Below the pieces are notes generated by a model. The model made no database searches and was not told where the DNA came from. It saw only the letters and a program-made list of their open reading frames with translations. From NCBI RefSeq assembly GCF_014651235.1, contig NZ_BMWM01000005.1, positions 1 to 64,000 of the forward strand: a stretch of 64,000 nt of DNA, read 5' to 3'. The stretch is from Leuconostoc lactis KCTC 3528 = DSM 20202 (GTDB taxonomy: Bacteria; Bacillota; Bacilli; Lactobacillales; Lactobacillaceae). Below, piece after piece: positions 1 through 7,020 of this stretch; the stretch's first letter is position 1, and each line of letters starts with the position of its first letter. The position numbers were made by a program, and so were the translations under genes.

Positions 1-94
1 ACACCAATCGAGATCTTCTTACTTAATCTACGTCACTAAATTCGTTCAAGTTATTTCTTGCAATCTGCCATATGCAAAACAGGGTTGTCTCAGG

Positions 95-100
95 TATAAT
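95..100 (+). promoter_or_regulatory. -10 box of glf promoter, probably leaderless
   Basis: A perfect TATAAT lies at 95-100 and the glf ATG begins at 110. A start site about 7 bases after the box would fall at 106-108, leaving a 5' UTR of two to four bases. There is no Shine-Dalgarno sequence before the ATG. The -35 region is weak. No gene is recognisable in positions 1-94. Confidence 0.55.
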
Positions 101-109
101 AGAACTACT

Positions 110-1300
110 ATGACAAATAAATTTAATACGAAGAATTATGACTACTTAGTTGTTGGTGCTGGACCGTTCGGCATGATTTTTGCCTACGAGGCTGCCAAGC
201 GTGGCAAGCGGTCTCTGATTGTTGAGAAGCGCCCTTATATTGGCGGTAACATGCATACCCATACTGAACATGGGATTACAGTGCATGATTTTGGCGCACA
301 CATTTTCCATACAGATAATAAAGAAGTGTGGGATTATATTCGTCAATTCGCCGAATTTAATGGCTATCAAAACCAAGTGGTGGCGAACTACAAAGGCACA
401 TTGTACAATTTGCCCTTCAACATGAATACGTTCTATCAAATGTGGGGAACCAAGACACCTGCTGAGGCACAAGCCAAAATTGCTGAACAAAAGGCTGCGG
501 CTTTGGCTGACTTAGGTGATCGCCAACCACGTAACTTGGAAGAACAAGCGATTTCATTAATCGGAACTGACATTTACGAAAAGCTCATTAAGGGTTACAC
601 GGAAAAGCAATGGGGACGTAAGGCTACTGAATTGCCAGCCTTTATTATTAAGCGCTTGCCAGTACGCTTTATTTACGATAACAACTACTTTAACCACCGC
701 TACCAAGGGATTCCGGTGGGTGGTTATACGCAAATTTTTGAGCGTATGGTGGCCCAATCGAACGGCTTGATTGATGTCTTAACAGACACTGACTTCTTTG
801 ATCATAAGGACACGTTATTAGCCGAATTCCCACGAGTACTCTACACGGGCATGATTGATCAATTCTTTGACTATAAGTTTGGGGAATTAGAATATCGTTC
901 ACTCCGTTTTGAACATGAAGTAGTGGATTCAGAAAACTATCAAGGTAATGCTGTCATTAATTATACAGATGCCGAAACACCTTACACGCGTGTCATGGAA
1001 TGGAAGCACTTTGATGGTTTGGCTGACGAAGGTAAAACAATCATTACGCGCGAGTATCCACAAGAGTGGAACCGTGAAAAAGAAGCGTATTACCCAGTCA
1101 ACGATGACAAAAACACGCAAATCTACAAGCAATATGCGAAAGAAGCACGGACAAAGCACGCAGAAATTATTTTTGGTGGTCGCTTAGGGAAGTATCGTTA
1201 CTTTGATATGGATCAAGTGATTAATGATGCTTTGAACACGGTTCGTGAAGAATTTGGGGTCGCTTCAGATTTCAACTTCGCACATGACAACGTTAAATAA
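110..1300 (+). CDS. glf: UDP-galactopyranose mutase
   Basis: This flavoenzyme interconverts UDP-galactopyranose and UDP-galactofuranose in the cytoplasm, supplying galactofuranose for cell-surface polysaccharide. The 396-residue protein has the N-terminal dinucleotide fold VVGAGPFG (about residues 14-21), the EKRPYIGGN segment and the family motif WGRKATELP, and is close to the usual family length of 370-400. The start at 110 is the only in-frame ATG before the FAD fold; it has no ribosome site and sits ten bases after a TATAAT, so the message may be leaderless. The next recognisable gene is a glycosyltransferase that could use the product. Identification is secure; the start is likely. Confidence 0.93.
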   Translation: MTNKFNTKNYDYLVVGAGPFGMIFAYEAAKRGKRSLIVEKRPYIGGNMHTHTEHGITVHDFGAHIFHTDNKEVWDYIRQFAEFNGYQNQVVANYKGTLYNLPFNMNTFYQMWGTKTPAEAQAKIAEQKAAALADLGDRQPRNLEEQAISLIGTDIYEKLIKGYTEKQWGRKATELPAFIIKRLPVRFIYDNNYFNHRYQGIPVGGYTQIFERMVAQSNGLIDVLTDTDFFDHKDTLLAEFPRVLYTGMIDQFFDYKFGELEYRSLRFEHEVVDSENYQGNAVINYTDAETPYTRVMEWKHFDGLADEGKTIITREYPQEWNREKEAYYPVNDDKNTQIYKQYAKEARTKHAEIIFGGRLGKYRYFDMDQVINDALNTVREEFGVASDFNFAHDNVK

Positions 1301-1672
1301 ACAGGCCCTTTTTGGCGCACATATAACACTTTAGCGTGATTCGTCTGACTAATTAGCACTGAATCGGTGATTTAGCAACTGGACAGCGACACAATGGCGT
1401 AACGCAACATTTAAATTAACATCGAAAGGCATAATCGGTAGATGTCTGATCGTACAATGACTGGTACAGTGAGCTTGCTTAGGCAAGAAGCGTACCAACA
1501 GTGTTCGACAGCGATGTTATTTTTTTGTGCCATTTTGTGAACAGTGCAACTGTCTAGTCGCAGGTTGCCAACAGCAAGGCAAATTTGGCGATCGGCTAAT
1601 GTGTGGTGTCTGTGGGACACAATACAGTCTCTGTGACCGCAGTAATCAATATCATAATTGAAGAGGGAAAAC
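1301..1672. other. Intergenic region with cysteine-rich frame
   Basis: This 372-base gap between glf and the glycosyltransferase has base composition like the neighbouring coding DNA. The only structure seen is the small cysteine-rich reading frame described separately at 1442-1661. No clear terminator follows glf and no strong promoter is visible. Confidence 0.5.
1442..1661 (+). pseudogene. Possible small zinc-ribbon ORF split by a T7 frameshift
   Basis: An ATG at 1442, twelve bases after GAAAGG, opens a frame starting MSDRTMTGTVSLL that stops at 1540. In the next frame, from about 1521 to 1661, the reading is rich in paired cysteines: VPFCEQCNCL and later LMCGVCGTQYSLC, the spacing of a treble-clef or ribbon zinc site. 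The two frames meet in a run of seven T (1520-1526); removing one T would fuse them into a protein of about 72 residues ending 11 bases before the glycosyltransferase ATG. This could be a true small zinc protein with a frameshift, a sequencing error in the homopolymer, a remnant, or chance. I do not recognise a family. Confidence 0.28.
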
Positions 1673-2602
1673 ATGACTGAACCAACTGTAACAGCGATGA
1701 TTGTCACGTATAATCGGCTACCGTTATTAAAAGAAGCGATTCAAAAAGTGTTAGCACAAGACACGTCTGCCTTAAAACATCTCATTGTGGTTAATAGCGC
1801 GAGTACCGATGGGACACATGAGTATTTAGATCAGTTAACTGATCCACGCTTAATTGTGACGCACATGTCGGAAAATCTGGGCGGTGCTGGCGGTTTTAAT
1901 TGGGGTATGCGAGAATTTATGATGCTCACGCAGGATGATTATGTCTGGGTGATGGATGATGATTCGATGCCAACCGAGGATGCTTTATCCAAGTTGTTGG
2001 CGCTATTTGCAGCGCAGCCTAAGGCAGGTTGGGCGGCTAGTAAAGTGATTTGGACTGATGGCGATTGGTCTAAGATGAACGTCCCAGCACCACTGGCAGG
2101 AAACGCCGCAACGTTATTACAGGATCAGGCGCGCTGGCTGCCAATCAAGCAGGCTACGTTTGTCTCAACCATCTTTTCACGGGCAGTGATTGCACAAATT
2201 GGGTTACCGCAAAAAGAATATTTCATCTGGGGGGATGATATTGAATTTACTCAACGTGCCACGCAAGTCAGTGCGGGATTTTTTGTGCGAGACTCGATTG
2301 TGGTACATGCGAGTCAAGCCAACCCCAAGCCTGGCGATATTGTGGGTGAAGTAGATATCACACGCTTACCCCGCTATTATTATGAGTATCGCAATCGCAT
2401 TCTGACATCGCGGCGGCGCCATTCGCTCATTAAATTAGGCAAAACGCTCGCACACACTGGGCTTGATTTTACTAAAACGCTATTGTTACCAAGTGTGCAG
2501 TTTCGTGGTCAAAAATTAAAGATTATTGTGGTAGGCACTTATCAAGGGCTTAAATTCCGGCCGGCGATTGAATATGTGCCACAAGTCTGTGAGAGTGCTT
2601 AG
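1673..2602 (+). CDS. Family 2 glycosyltransferase (possible galactofuranosyltransferase)
   Basis: A GT-A fold transferase of 309 residues. It opens with MIVTYNR, has STDGTHEYL in the nucleotide-binding half, the metal-binding DDD in WVMDDDSMP (residues 95-97) and a downstream WGDDIEF that fits the catalytic-base region. I start it at 1673 because AAGAGGG (1661-1667) lies correctly before that ATG; a TTG at 1658 would be upstream of the ribosome site. The closeness to glf and the resemblance to rhamnosyl/galactofuranosyl transferases suggest that it adds galactofuranose to a surface glycan. The donor is inferred from context, not shown by sequence. No transmembrane segment is obvious. Confidence 0.8.
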   Translation: MTEPTVTAMIVTYNRLPLLKEAIQKVLAQDTSALKHLIVVNSASTDGTHEYLDQLTDPRLIVTHMSENLGGAGGFNWGMREFMMLTQDDYVWVMDDDSMPTEDALSKLLALFAAQPKAGWAASKVIWTDGDWSKMNVPAPLAGNAATLLQDQARWLPIKQATFVSTIFSRAVIAQIGLPQKEYFIWGDDIEFTQRATQVSAGFFVRDSIVVHASQANPKPGDIVGEVDITRLPRYYYEYRNRILTSRRRHSLIKLGKTLAHTGLDFTKTLLLPSVQFRGQKLKIIVVGTYQGLKFRPAIEYVPQVCESA

Positions 2603-2682
2603 TGCCCATCTTTATGAGAGACATATTTATGGGTTGTCAACGCGAGTCCATCAGTGTTAAACTGTATTATATTAAAAAATAC

Positions 2683-2783
2683 GTGATATAGTGTCGGATA
2701 ATGGCCGACTGTTTCTACCCAGCACCGATGTTGGACTATCACAAATGCGGGATCTGTCCATCATTTGTGGTGGGCAGATTTTT
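2683..2783 (+). promoter_or_regulatory. Guanine-type purine riboswitch with terminator
   Basis: P1 is GTGATA (2683-2688) paired with TATCAC (2737-2742). P2 is GTCGG/CCGAC (2693-2697, 2705-2709). The core GTTTCTACC follows, and P3 is CCAGC/GTTGG (2719-2723, 2730-2734). The ligand-pairing base in GGACTAT is C (2736), the guanine/hypoxanthine class. Downstream, ATCTGTCCATCA (2752-2763) pairs with TGGTGGGCAGAT (2768-2779) before a run of T: a terminator. CACAAATG (2740-2747), which includes the end of P1, can instead pair with CATTTGTG (2762-2769) as an antiterminator. Bound guanine should therefore switch the permease off. Confidence 0.93.
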
Positions 2784-2801
2784 CGCGTTTAGGAGAGTAT
2801 T

Positions 2802-4250
2802 ATGTCGAAGTTTTTTAAACTGGCTGAAAACAAAACGACTGTACGTCGTGAAGTTTTAGCAGGGATAACGACCTTTGTGTCGATGGCTTACATTTTCTTT
2901 TTGAACCCTCAAATTTTGGGGCAAGCTGGTATTCCTGAACAAGCCGTCTTTTTGGCAGCCATTATTGTTGCCATGTTTGGGACGTTGTTCATGGGAATAT
3001 TTGCCAACGTACCGTTTGCATTGGCGCCGGGAATTGGGATGCAAGCGTACTTCACTTATACCATCGTGTTTGGCTTTGGCTTTTCATGGCAGCAAGCCTT
3101 GGCGATTGTCTTTTTGGTTGGTGTTGTCGATATCGCCATTACGTTAACACACGGCCGTCGCGCAATTGTTAAGGGCATTCCAACCGAATTAAAGGCCGCC
3201 ATTGGTGGTGGTATCGGGATGTTTGTGACGTATATTGGCTTAAAGAATGCCGGGTTCATTAACTTTTTGGTGGATGGCAACAACGTTAAGACAGTCAATG
3301 ACGAAGCTTACACAGGTAAGACGAGTGGGGCGATTCATTCACTCTTAGCCAATGGTGGTGTTACACCAGAATTGACAAAGTTTAACGAACCATCAGTTTT
3401 GTTGGCTTTAATTGGTTTCGTGTTGCTCCTTGTTTTGGTTATGCGTAAAGTACCAGGTGCCTTTTTGATTACGTTGGTTGCCACAACTTTGATTGGTATT
3501 CCAATGGGCGTGACGAACACACAAATCCAACCAGGGACATCAATTGGTTCTGCCTTCCACCAACTTGGTGATGTCTTTGGGCAAGCCTTTGGTGCCAAAG
3601 GGATGGGCAGTCTGTTTTCAAATTGGGAAAACACCTCAATGGCCATTGTGACAATCTTTGCCATGGGGCTAACTGGTTTGTTTGATGCAATCGGGACGTT
3701 GATTGGTATTGGTAATCAAACGGGTATTTTCTCAAAAGCAGACACGAAAGCGTTTGAACAAGAAGATGGTTTCAACTCAAAGATGGACCGCGCTTTGGTG
3801 GTTGATACCTTTACCACTGCTTTAGCGGGTGTTGTTGGGACGTCAAATACCACAACGTTCATTGAATCAGCGACTGGTATTGCAGCTGGTGCCCGCACCG
3901 GCTTAGCCAATGTTGTCACAGCGATTGGCTTTGGTTTGATGGTGATTTTTGCACCGTTTGTTGGGGTTGTCCCATCAGCGGCCACATCACCATTGTTGAT
4001 TCTAGTTGGGATTATGATGATGGGTGAATTCAAGAAGATTTCTTGGGAAAACTTGGAAGTTGCCATTCCAGCGTTCTTCACTTCTGTCTTTATGGCCTTC
4101 TCATACTCAATTTCATATGGGATTGCCGCCGGCTTCATTTTCTTCATTGTGGTGAAGTTAGCCCTTGGTAAATTCAAGGAAGTGTCACCAGTTTTGTTAA
4201 TCGTGTCAACGTTCTTCTTGATTAACTTTATTATGTTGGCATTCATGTAA
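2802..4250 (+). CDS. NCS2 family purine (guanine/hypoxanthine) permease
   Basis: A polytopic inner-membrane transporter of 482 residues with about 12-14 hydrophobic segments, belonging to the AzgA/PbuG branch of the NCS2 family. Visible family signatures are the N-terminal AGITTFVSMAYIFFLNP, the LAPGIGMQAYFTYT stretch, the GLFDAIGTLIG segment and TTTFIESATGIAAGARTG near residue 360. It imports purine bases with proton symport. AGGAGA (2791-2796) precedes the ATG. The guanine riboswitch directly upstream supports guanine/hypoxanthine as substrate. A terminator follows at 4271. Family assignment is firm; exact base preference is inferred from the riboswitch class. Confidence 0.92.
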   Translation: MSKFFKLAENKTTVRREVLAGITTFVSMAYIFFLNPQILGQAGIPEQAVFLAAIIVAMFGTLFMGIFANVPFALAPGIGMQAYFTYTIVFGFGFSWQQALAIVFLVGVVDIAITLTHGRRAIVKGIPTELKAAIGGGIGMFVTYIGLKNAGFINFLVDGNNVKTVNDEAYTGKTSGAIHSLLANGGVTPELTKFNEPSVLLALIGFVLLLVLVMRKVPGAFLITLVATTLIGIPMGVTNTQIQPGTSIGSAFHQLGDVFGQAFGAKGMGSLFSNWENTSMAIVTIFAMGLTGLFDAIGTLIGIGNQTGIFSKADTKAFEQEDGFNSKMDRALVVDTFTTALAGVVGTSNTTTFIESATGIAAGARTGLANVVTAIGFGLMVIFAPFVGVVPSAATSPLLILVGIMMMGEFKKISWENLEVAIPAFFTSVFMAFSYSISYGIAAGFIFFIVVKLALGKFKEVSPVLLIVSTFFLINFIMLAFM

Positions 4251-4270
4251 TTCAATATTGATTTCAATAA

Positions 4271-4295
4271 AAACCGCCGTTATGGCGGTTTTTTT
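4271..4295 (+). terminator. Intrinsic terminator after purine permease
   Basis: AAACCGCC (4271-4278) pairs with GGCGGTTT (4284-4291) around a five-base loop, followed by T to 4295. The last T is also the first base of the next promoter's extended -10. Confidence 0.9.
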
Positions 4296-4303
4296 GATAC
4301 AAT
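4295..4303 (+). promoter_or_regulatory. Extended -10 promoter of the cold-shock gene
   Basis: TGATACAAT is an extended -10 (TGn plus TACAAT). The start codon of the next gene begins at 4310, exactly where transcription should start, and there is no ribosome site, so a leaderless mRNA is predicted. No -35 is recognisable. Confidence 0.6.
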
Positions 4304-4309
4304 GTTAGT

Positions 4310-4534
4310 ATGAAAACAGGAACAGTAAAAATTTGGCAAAAAGAACGGGGCTATGGCTACATTACTCCGGACGAAGGCGGCGCTGACGTCTACGTTCACT
4401 TTAACGGCATTGATATGGACGGTTTCAAATCGCTCAATCAAGGGGAACGTGTCAGTTACGTCCTCGTTCAAGGCTATAAAGATTATCAAGCAGCAGAAGT
4501 AAGACCCATCATGAAGAAGGCATCAGAAGTATAA
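4310..4534 (+). CDS. Cold-shock domain protein
   Basis: A 74-residue single-domain protein with the five-stranded cold-shock (OB) fold. The order GTVKIW, then RGYGYI (RNP1-like; usually KGFGFI), then VYVHF (RNP2) is typical. Such proteins bind single-stranded RNA/DNA and melt secondary structure. It departs from CspA types by having Ile-Trp-Gln in place of the Trp-Phe-Asn after GTVK, so it is a divergent member. It has no Shine-Dalgarno and sits at the predicted transcription start. Its TAA overlaps the ATG of the NUDIX gene by one base (TAATG), so the two are probably translationally coupled. Confidence 0.85.
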   Translation: MKTGTVKIWQKERGYGYITPDEGGADVYVHFNGIDMDGFKSLNQGERVSYVLVQGYKDYQAAEVRPIMKKASEV

Positions 4535-5085
4535 TGGCGGAACGCGAGCAAGTACAAGATACCCAAATCGTCTATGAAGGGCCTATTTTTAGTGTCGAAA
4601 AACAGGCAGTCTCGTTGTTTAATGGTAAGACATCACAACGTGATATTGTCCGACATGTGCCCGCAATTGCCGTGTTAGCGTTTGTTGATGACGACCATAT
4701 TTTGTTGGAAAAACAATATCGGGCGACAATTGGGGATTTTATCTTAGAAATTCCTGCGGGTAAGTTAGATGAACGTGACGTTGATCAACCAGAACACGCC
4801 GTTGTTCGTGAGTTAAATGAAGAATTACGCGTGTCAGCTGGTGATATTCAACGGGTGACCGGTTTTTATGAAACCGTTGGTTTTTCAGATGCTTATATGC
4901 ATCTCTACGTGGCCCGCGATTTGCAGCCACTGCCCGTTGCTGAGCAATTACCACGAGATTTAGGTGAGTCTTTAGACATTAAGACGATCAGCTATGACGA
5001 GATGAAGCGTTTGTTTGAAGCCGGCGCGTTGAATGATCAAAAAACGTTGACGGCCTTCTTATACTGGTCATATATACGAGGTTAA
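4534..5085 (+). CDS. nudF: NUDIX hydrolase, probable ADP-ribose pyrophosphatase
   Basis: A 183-residue protein of the ADP-ribose pyrophosphatase type, which cleaves ADP-ribose to AMP and ribose-5-phosphate. The NUDIX box is seen around GKLDE...AVVRELNEEL, with the catalytic REL-NEE core; the spacer between the Gly and the Arg-Glu is slightly longer than the textbook box. IPAGKLD before it and GFYETVGFSDAYMHLY after it are characteristic of NudF rather than MutT. It overlaps the cold-shock gene by one base and is followed after one base by an unknown membrane-anchored protein, so the three form an operon. Substrate is inferred from family. Confidence 0.87.
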   Translation: MAEREQVQDTQIVYEGPIFSVEKQAVSLFNGKTSQRDIVRHVPAIAVLAFVDDDHILLEKQYRATIGDFILEIPAGKLDERDVDQPEHAVVRELNEELRVSAGDIQRVTGFYETVGFSDAYMHLYVARDLQPLPVAEQLPRDLGESLDIKTISYDEMKRLFEAGALNDQKTLTAFLYWSYIRG

Positions 5086-5086
5086 G

Positions 5087-5383
5087 ATGGCAGAAGAACT
5101 ATCACGGCGTGCCGCAAAGAAAGCACAAAAACAACGCGAGAAGGAACGTATTCGGGTCGAAAAAGCGTATGCTAAAGCGCATCCCACCCCAATCACAGTC
5201 GTGACACCAGAAACACGTGAAGAAATGCGTCTGACCCGTAAAGGGCGCTACGAACTGGGGTCAGATGGTAAACTCACTGCTAATGGTAAATCTAAACGAT
5301 TACGGCATCGCTATAATGTGGCGATTGTTTGCTTAATTGTGCTGATTATCGCGACTTATGCGTATTTCTTTTTAGTCAAATAA
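5087..5383 (+). CDS. Unknown small tail-anchored membrane protein
   Basis: A 98-residue protein I do not recognise. The first 35 residues are very basic and rich in Ala, Lys, Arg and Glu (AAKKAQKQREKERIR), probably helical or coiled. A low-complexity middle follows, and one hydrophobic helix lies at the C-terminus (about residues 76-95, VAIVCLIVLIIATYAYFF), ending in VK. The topology suggests a cytoplasmic basic domain anchored by its tail. GAGG at 5079-5082 precedes the ATG, which lies just after the NUDIX stop, so it is co-transcribed with csp-nudF and probably with mtnN. Confidence 0.7.
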   Translation: MAEELSRRAAKKAQKQREKERIRVEKAYAKAHPTPITVVTPETREEMRLTRKGRYELGSDGKLTANGKSKRLRHRYNVAIVCLIVLIIATYAYFFLVK

Positions 5384-5422
5384 TTGGGGCTTAAATCACA
5401 CCGAAACTGGTGGTAAATTAAG

Positions 5423-5473
5423 AAGGAAGAGATGACCGAATCGCTTGGCTGATTCGGCGTCATAAATGACAAC
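5423..5473 (+). promoter_or_regulatory. Shine-Dalgarno and hairpin before mtnN
   Basis: AAGGA (5423-5427) is the only ribosome site. It is separated from the mtnN ATG (5474) by 46 bases. The gap holds a hairpin: ATGACCGAATC (5432-5442) pairs with GATTCG (5451-5456) and, after a two-base bulge, GTCAT (5459-5463). Ten bases remain before the ATG. The 5' arm also contains a six-codon ORF (ATG 5432, TGA 5450-5452), so a leader peptide is an alternative reading. Confidence 0.6.
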
Positions 5474-6148
5474 ATGAAAATTGGAATTATTACGCCAATG
5501 GCGGAAGAAAAAATCACACTGATTGCTGCCTTAGAAGATGTGACAACTAAGCAACACGGTGGGACTGAAATCACAAGTGGTCGCTATAAAGGCCACGAGG
5601 TGATTTTAACCGAATCAGGTATTGGAAAAGTAGCTGCGGCTTCTGCGACTGCGTTGATGATTGATAATTTTGAACCTGACTTAGTAGTCAATACTGGTTC
5701 TGCTGGGGCGCTTGATCCTGATTTGAAAATTGGGGATGAAGTGATTGGCACGCAAGTCGCTTATTCAGATGTTGACGTGACGGTGTTTGGTTATGCTTAC
5801 GGACAAGTCCCAAACAAGCCACTTTACTATGAAGCCGACCCAACAGTGGTTAAAGACTTTGAACAATTAGCCCCAGTAAAAGAAGGCTTGATTGTATCAG
5901 GCGATCAATTTGTGCAAGATACGGCAAAAAAGCGTATTTTAACACATTTCCCAGAGGCTTTAGTGGCCGAAATGGAAGCTGCTGCGGTTGCGCAGGTTGC
6001 CTACCAATTTGGCACACCTTTCATTGTCTTGCGTGGGGTGTCTGATTTAGCAAATGGTGATTCTGGCGTGGTATTTGATGATTATGTCGTTGAAGCAGGG
6101 CGGGCTTCAGCAAAATTGTTGCTATCTTATTTGGATAGCAAAGCATAA
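5474..6148 (+). CDS. mtnN: 5'-methylthioadenosine/S-adenosylhomocysteine nucleosidase
   Basis: The enzyme cleaves the glycosidic bond of methylthioadenosine and S-adenosylhomocysteine, recycling these by-products and feeding S-ribosylhomocysteine to LuxS. At 224 residues it matches the family (about 230). The three catalytic residues are present by comparison with E. coli MTAN: Glu in MAEEK (residue 12 region), the ribose-binding Met-Glu in VAEMEAAAVAQ and the Asp in RGVSDLANG. It is cytoplasmic. The start codon is far from its Shine-Dalgarno, with a hairpin in between. A short terminator follows. Identification is secure. Confidence 0.95.
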   Translation: MKIGIITPMAEEKITLIAALEDVTTKQHGGTEITSGRYKGHEVILTESGIGKVAAASATALMIDNFEPDLVVNTGSAGALDPDLKIGDEVIGTQVAYSDVDVTVFGYAYGQVPNKPLYYEADPTVVKDFEQLAPVKEGLIVSGDQFVQDTAKKRILTHFPEALVAEMEAAAVAQVAYQFGTPFIVLRGVSDLANGDSGVVFDDYVVEAGRASAKLLLSYLDSKA

Positions 6149-6151
6149 TTG

Positions 6152-6172
6152 AGACCGTGAGAGCGGTCTTTT
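6152..6172 (+). terminator. Terminator after mtnN
   Basis: AGACCG (6152-6157) and CGGTCT (6164-6169) form a six-base-pair stem followed by TTTT. The stem is short, so termination may be partial. Confidence 0.6.
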
Positions 6173-6218
6173 GTGCTTTAATCACGCAATATATAAATTT
6201 AAAATAAGGATTTTAAAG

Positions 6219-6875
6219 ATGATAACAAGTTATAACTTACAAGGGATGGGTGATGTTTTAGTCATTATTTTGGCCCCAAACGCTGCTGAACAAACAGTAA
6301 AAACAAATGGTCAAGTGACGCGTATTCAAGATGCCGCAACACAAGCCACAACTGGTTTTAACATTGCTGGCGTTGGCGCACAATTGGGCTTAACTGACGT
6401 TCAAGGACAAGTCGTATTGGATGCGGATCAGGTTGATCAGGTCAATGGGTTGCTAGCAAAAGCTGGCTTTGAAGATCGCTTGACGGTGTCACCCTCAAAG
6501 CTAGTCATTGGTCGCGTTGAAAAAATGACGGCGCATCCTGATTCTGATCATTTGCATGTGACCACAACCGCTGTTGGCGAGGGTAAAACGCTACAAATTG
6601 TCTCAGGTTCACCAAATATGCGTGAAGGGATCAAAGTCGTGGTCGCACAACCAGGAACAATGATGCCATCAGGTGCCTTGATTTGGGATGGCGCTTTACG
6701 TGGCGTGCAATCAAGTGGCATGATCGTTTCAGGACGTGAATTGCAATTGCCGGCAGCACCAGATAAGCCAGGGGCACTGGTATTACCTGAAGACTTTGGT
6801 GAAGTTGGCACGGTTTTTGACTTTGATAAGGCGCAGAACTTGTATACGGATCACTTAGTGGATACGAATTATTAA
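6219..6875 (+). CDS. ytpR: YtpR-type tRNA-binding domain protein
   Basis: A 218-residue cytoplasmic protein with an N-terminal YtpR-specific part of about 90 residues and a C-terminal EMAP/Trbp111 tRNA-binding OB fold (the fold at the N-terminus of PheT). The OB fold is seen in VIGRVEKMTAHPDSDHLHV, IVSGSPNMREGIKV and GRELQLPAAPDKPGAL. I start at 6219, where AAGGA (6206-6210) lies eight bases before the ATG; the longer frame to 6171 overlaps the preceding terminator. It is followed after one base by a 47-codon ORF and then murC, suggesting co-expression. Its exact role is unknown in bacteria generally. Confidence 0.85.
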   Translation: MITSYNLQGMGDVLVIILAPNAAEQTVKTNGQVTRIQDAATQATTGFNIAGVGAQLGLTDVQGQVVLDADQVDQVNGLLAKAGFEDRLTVSPSKLVIGRVEKMTAHPDSDHLHVTTTAVGEGKTLQIVSGSPNMREGIKVVVAQPGTMMPSGALIWDGALRGVQSSGMIVSGRELQLPAAPDKPGALVLPEDFGEVGTVFDFDKAQNLYTDHLVDTNY

Positions 6876-6876
6876 G

Positions 6877-7020
6877 ATGGCAACACAAGAAAAAATTCAG
6901 AATGCGCGGCGGACATATCGGACGTTAAACGATGAAAACGCGCAATATAAAAAATTAATATTTGAGTTACGAAAAGGTGAATTACAATACTTTACCTTCG
7001 TTTCAGTTGAGGAGCAATAA
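6877..7020 (+). CDS. Small unknown protein between ytpR and murC
   Basis: A 47-residue ORF begins MATQEKIQNARRTYRTLNDE and ends FVSVEEQ. Its ATG lies one base after the ytpR stop, and its TAA overlaps the murC ATG by one base (TAATG). It also carries the murC ribosome site (GAGGAG) in its last codons. It is basic and probably helical. The tight packing on both sides argues that it is translated, at least to couple murC to ytpR. No family is recognised. Confidence 0.6.
   Translation: MATQEKIQNARRTYRTLNDENAQYKKLIFELRKGELQYFTFVSVEEQ

Noticed and set aside
3716-4267. A 183-codon minus-strand frame antisense to the purine permease.
   Set aside because: It mirrors the permease codon pattern and has no ribosome site; the sense strand is clearly the coding one.
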